Positions 6,630-8,012 of a stretch of 8,012 nucleotides of DNA are shown in pieces. The stretch covers positions 1 through 8,012 of the forward strand of contig CAYPEZ010000040.1 of NCBI GenBank assembly GCA_964409985.1. Reading direction: 5' to 3'. The notes below the pieces were generated by a model that saw only the letters and a program-made list of their open reading frames with translations, did no database searches and was not told where the DNA came from. Source of the stretch: CAYPEZ01 sp964409985. Lineage in GTDB: Bacteria > Patescibacteriota > Minisyncoccia > Phycocordibacterales > UBA6899. The translations under genes and the position numbers were made by a program. The stretch's first letter is position 1, and every line of letters starts with the position of its first letter.

Positions 6630-6856
6630 TGCGTGTCATCATTTCACAAATCGATAAAGTACTTTTTGACGGGGTCGCAAAGGAACTCCTTGTCCCTGGT
6701 GTTGACGGTGATATGACCATCCTTCCGCACCACTCTCCTCTCGTCACAACACTTCGAGCAGGAAAGATCACTGTTCGGGGTGAGTCCGTTGGGTCCTGGG
6801 ATATTGCTAAGGGTATTCTTGAGGTCTCGAACAACAAAGCAACCGTCTTGTTGTAA
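6629..6856 (+). CDS. atpC: F1Fo ATP synthase subunit epsilon, short form without C-terminal helices
   Basis: This subunit connects gamma to the c-ring. It is 75 aa, against about 130-140 in most bacteria. The N-terminal beta-sandwich is recognisable from LLVPGVDGDMTILPHHSPLV (20-39), LRAGKITV (42-49) and the closing ILEVSNNKATVLL strands (63-75). The sequence stops where the C-terminal two-helix domain would begin. That domain is the part which inhibits ATP hydrolysis and binds ATP in other bacteria, so this enzyme should lack epsilon-type self-inhibition. The stop is followed by a hairpin, and no other frame encodes the missing helices, so this is a natural short form; short epsilons of under 90 aa are known, for example in Chlorobi. 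Translation is probably coupled to atpD through the TAATG overlap. Confidence 0.94.
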   Translation: MRVIISQIDKVLFDGVAKELLVPGVDGDMTILPHHSPLVTTLRAGKITVRGESVGSWDIAKGILEVSNNKATVLL

Positions 6857-6886
6857 GAACTAGGGCATATGTAGCGCATGAACATA

Positions 6887-6921
6887 ACAGCGGCCTTTTG
6901 TGGGGCCGCTGTGTTTGGTTT
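6887..6921. terminator. Putative bidirectional terminator hairpin
   Basis: ACAGCGGCC (6887-6895) and GGCCGCTGT (6904-6912) pair perfectly over nine bases around an 8-base loop. On the + strand it is followed by GTTTGGTTT, a weak U-rich tail; on the - strand by TTATGTT. It lies between the convergent ends of atpC (6856) and the right-hand gene (6952), the expected place for a shared terminator. The U-tracts are poor, so termination strength is uncertain. Confidence 0.65.
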
Positions 6922-6951
6922 GAGTTAATGAGATATTCTCAAACTGGTCGA

Positions 6952-8012
6952 CTATTTTAGTGAGACATTGTCTGTCGCTAGGGTGCCAACTGATTTCAAG
7001 ATGTGGAATATTGTCACACTCTTTGTTCCAGCAGGAGGAGTAAAATTTCCTGTGTATAACTGCCATGTTGTTGGTGATGCTGTAACAGTTGCCAAATCAA
7101 TATATGACAGCACTCCAGTTGTCGATGTGTATCGAATGACAAGCGAGGTTGGTACGCTGGCTTTGTAGTATTCGGTGAATGTATAGGTCTGTCCTGGCGT
7201 GACGGCAACGTCATCAAAATACCACTTTGCATCACCTGAAGTGTATGCGCTGAGAGTTACTTGTGCGGCATTCGCCCCACTTTGTCCTGCAACAGGGTAG
7301 GTGAAGACGGCAGTGTTCGTACCCCACTTGTTTGATGCCCAATTCAATGGAGCACCACCAGTACCTGGCGTCTCCATTGAAGGATTAAGAATAAGGTTCG
7401 TTATTGTGTTACTCACTGTTACTGACACTGGTGAAGACGTGGCAATATTTCCTGATACATCACGGGCAATAGCACGAAGAGTGTGACTACCATTTGATAC
7501 CGAGGTGGAATCCCATGTTACTGCATAAGGAGCGACGGTGTCTTCTCCACCTACATATGTGCCATCAACCATAAATCGCACTCCCGCAATACCACCCGTA
7601 TCTGTTGCGCTTGCTGTAATTGATACAGATGCTCCTGATACCGTTGCTGCAGATGCCGGTGCTGTAAGTGTGACCGAAGGTGCTGTTGTGTCTGGTGTTG
7701 AGGATGATGTGTTTACAAGAGAGTAATTATCGACGGTGAGTTGTCCATTTGCTGCGAGCAGATGAAACACCGTCATGCTTACTGAATTTGTAGGCGGAAC
7801 AATGGAGCGCGTAACCTTGGTCCAAGTCGCAGCAGTTGGAAGAGCTCCAAGCTCAGTATAAATGACTGCTCCAGAATTTAATGTGTATCGAGCAACATGT
7901 CTTGTTGCAGCAGTCGATAGGTAGTAATTCGAATACTGGTATGTCTTTCCTGGAGTCACAGGAACGTCTTGGAAAAACCACTTTGCATCTCCACTGGTAT
8001 ACCCACTCACGG
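6952..8012 (-). CDS. Secreted/surface-type protein with carbohydrate-binding-like and Ig-like modules (partial, N-terminus missing)
   Basis: The frame is open from the right edge to a TAG at 6954-6952, giving 352 complete codons of the C-terminal part. A GTG at 8010-8008 is in frame but lies within a repeated domain, so it is not the real start. Numbering from that GTG, residues 2-99 are the end of a jelly-roll-like module resembling CBM4_9/CenC-type domains. Residues 107-200 are a bacterial Ig-like domain (VTLTAPA, VRFMVDGTYVG, GSHTLRAIARDVSGN), and 205-352 are a full second module beginning NLILNPSMETPG. The two modules share YTSGDAKW, VTPG and TDNVSLK-like ends. The composition is rich in Thr, Ser, Val and Ala with no cysteine, as in exported repeat proteins. 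There is no C-terminal membrane anchor or sorting motif. The likely role is glycan binding or adhesion outside the cell; no catalytic domain is visible here. It is unrelated to the atp operon. Confidence 0.8.
   Translation of the reverse strand, partial: VSGYTSGDAKWFFQDVPVTPGKTYQYSNYYLSTAATRHVARYTLNSGAVIYTELGALPTAATWTKVTRSIVPPTNSVSMTVFHLLAANGQLTVDNYSLVNTSSSTPDTTAPSVTLTAPASAATVSGASVSITASATDTGGIAGVRFMVDGTYVGGEDTVAPYAVTWDSTSVSNGSHTLRAIARDVSGNIATSSPVSVTVSNTITNLILNPSMETPGTGGAPLNWASNKWGTNTAVFTYPVAGQSGANAAQVTLSAYTSGDAKWYFDDVAVTPGQTYTFTEYYKASVPTSLVIRYTSTTGVLSYIDLATVTASPTTWQLYTGNFTPPAGTKSVTIFHILKSVGTLATDNVSLK
6955..7251 (-). repeat. Carbohydrate-binding-like module, copy 2 (matching part)
   Basis: This codes for SAYTSGDAKWYFDDVAVTPG through TDNVSLK, the C-terminus of the protein. 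It aligns with copy 1, with clear divergence in the middle strands, so the duplication is not recent. The full module starts further upstream, at NLILNPSMET (around 7398). Confidence 0.7.
7714..8007 (-). repeat. Carbohydrate-binding-like module, copy 1 (partial)
   Basis: This codes for SGYTSGDAKWFFQDVPVTPG through VDNYSLV, which aligns along its whole length with copy 2 at 6955-7251. At DNA level ACCACTTTGCATC is identical in both (7977-7989 and 7221-7233), 756 bases or exactly 252 codons apart. Its N-terminal part lies beyond the window. Confidence 0.7.

Noticed and set aside
794..6856. Recoding of TGA as glycine, as in some CPR lineages
   Set aside because: No in-frame TGA occurs within any conserved part of the eight genes, and atpB ends with TGA at the expected C-terminus.
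6856..6960. Possible frameshift hiding the C-terminal half of epsilon
   Set aside because: The reading frame starting at 6856 stays open for about 34 codons, but its product (RTRAYVAHEHNSG...) does not look like the Ala/Glu-rich helical pair, and it runs through the terminator hairpin.
8008..8010. GTG as the start of the right-hand gene
   Set aside because: It falls inside a module whose second copy has a further 50 or so residues before the same point, and no SD can be seen at the window edge.

Overview
The window holds a complete bacterial F1Fo ATP synthase operon on the + strand (794-6856), in the standard order atpB-atpE-atpF-atpH-atpA-atpG-atpD-atpC (subunits a, c, b, delta, alpha, gamma, beta, epsilon). 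A partial gene lies on each side, both on the - strand. The left one (1-650) diverges from the operon and runs off the window. The right one (6952-8012) converges on the operon and also runs off the window.

The enzyme looks functional. Subunit a has its essential arginine, subunit c its ion-binding glutamate, and alpha and beta their P-loops, with the beta catalytic glutamate also present. The c subunit lacks the residues known to bind sodium, so protons are the likely coupling ion. Three subunits are unusual. Epsilon is 75 aa and lacks the C-terminal helical (inhibitory) domain. Delta is 130 aa rather than about 175-180. Alpha carries an extra stretch of about 14 residues in its N-terminal beta-barrel. 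Subunit a also has alanine where a membrane glutamate is common.

None of the eight atp genes has a recognisable Shine-Dalgarno sequence. The starts are preceded by A/T-rich tracts, by a few bases after the previous stop, or by a stop-start overlap (TAATG at atpD/atpC). The left-hand gene, in contrast, has GGAGG five bases before a TTG start.

Region by region: 1-650 is a Cys/His-rich protein of uncertain function, with a CxDxxR ... HxxC arrangement that recalls beta-carbonic anhydrases. 651-793 is the divergent promoter region, with a 10-bp palindrome. 794-6856 is the operon. 6857-6951 holds a GC-rich hairpin that could end transcription from both sides. 6952-8012 is the C-terminal part of a secreted or surface-type protein with a carbohydrate-binding-like module, an Ig-like domain and a second copy of the first module.

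Organism: a bacterium using the standard stop codons, with GC content in the mid-40s per cent (judged by eye; one 60-base line counted at 47%). The compact delta and epsilon, the SD-less operon and the CPR-like look of the left-hand protein suggest a Patescibacteria/CPR (Parcubacteria-like) lineage. That placement is inference from memory of such genomes and was not tested by phylogeny. I see no mobile element, CRISPR array, tRNA or rRNA, and no convincing new system. The most interesting points are the reduced regulatory parts of the ATP synthase and the divergent metalloprotein-like gene.
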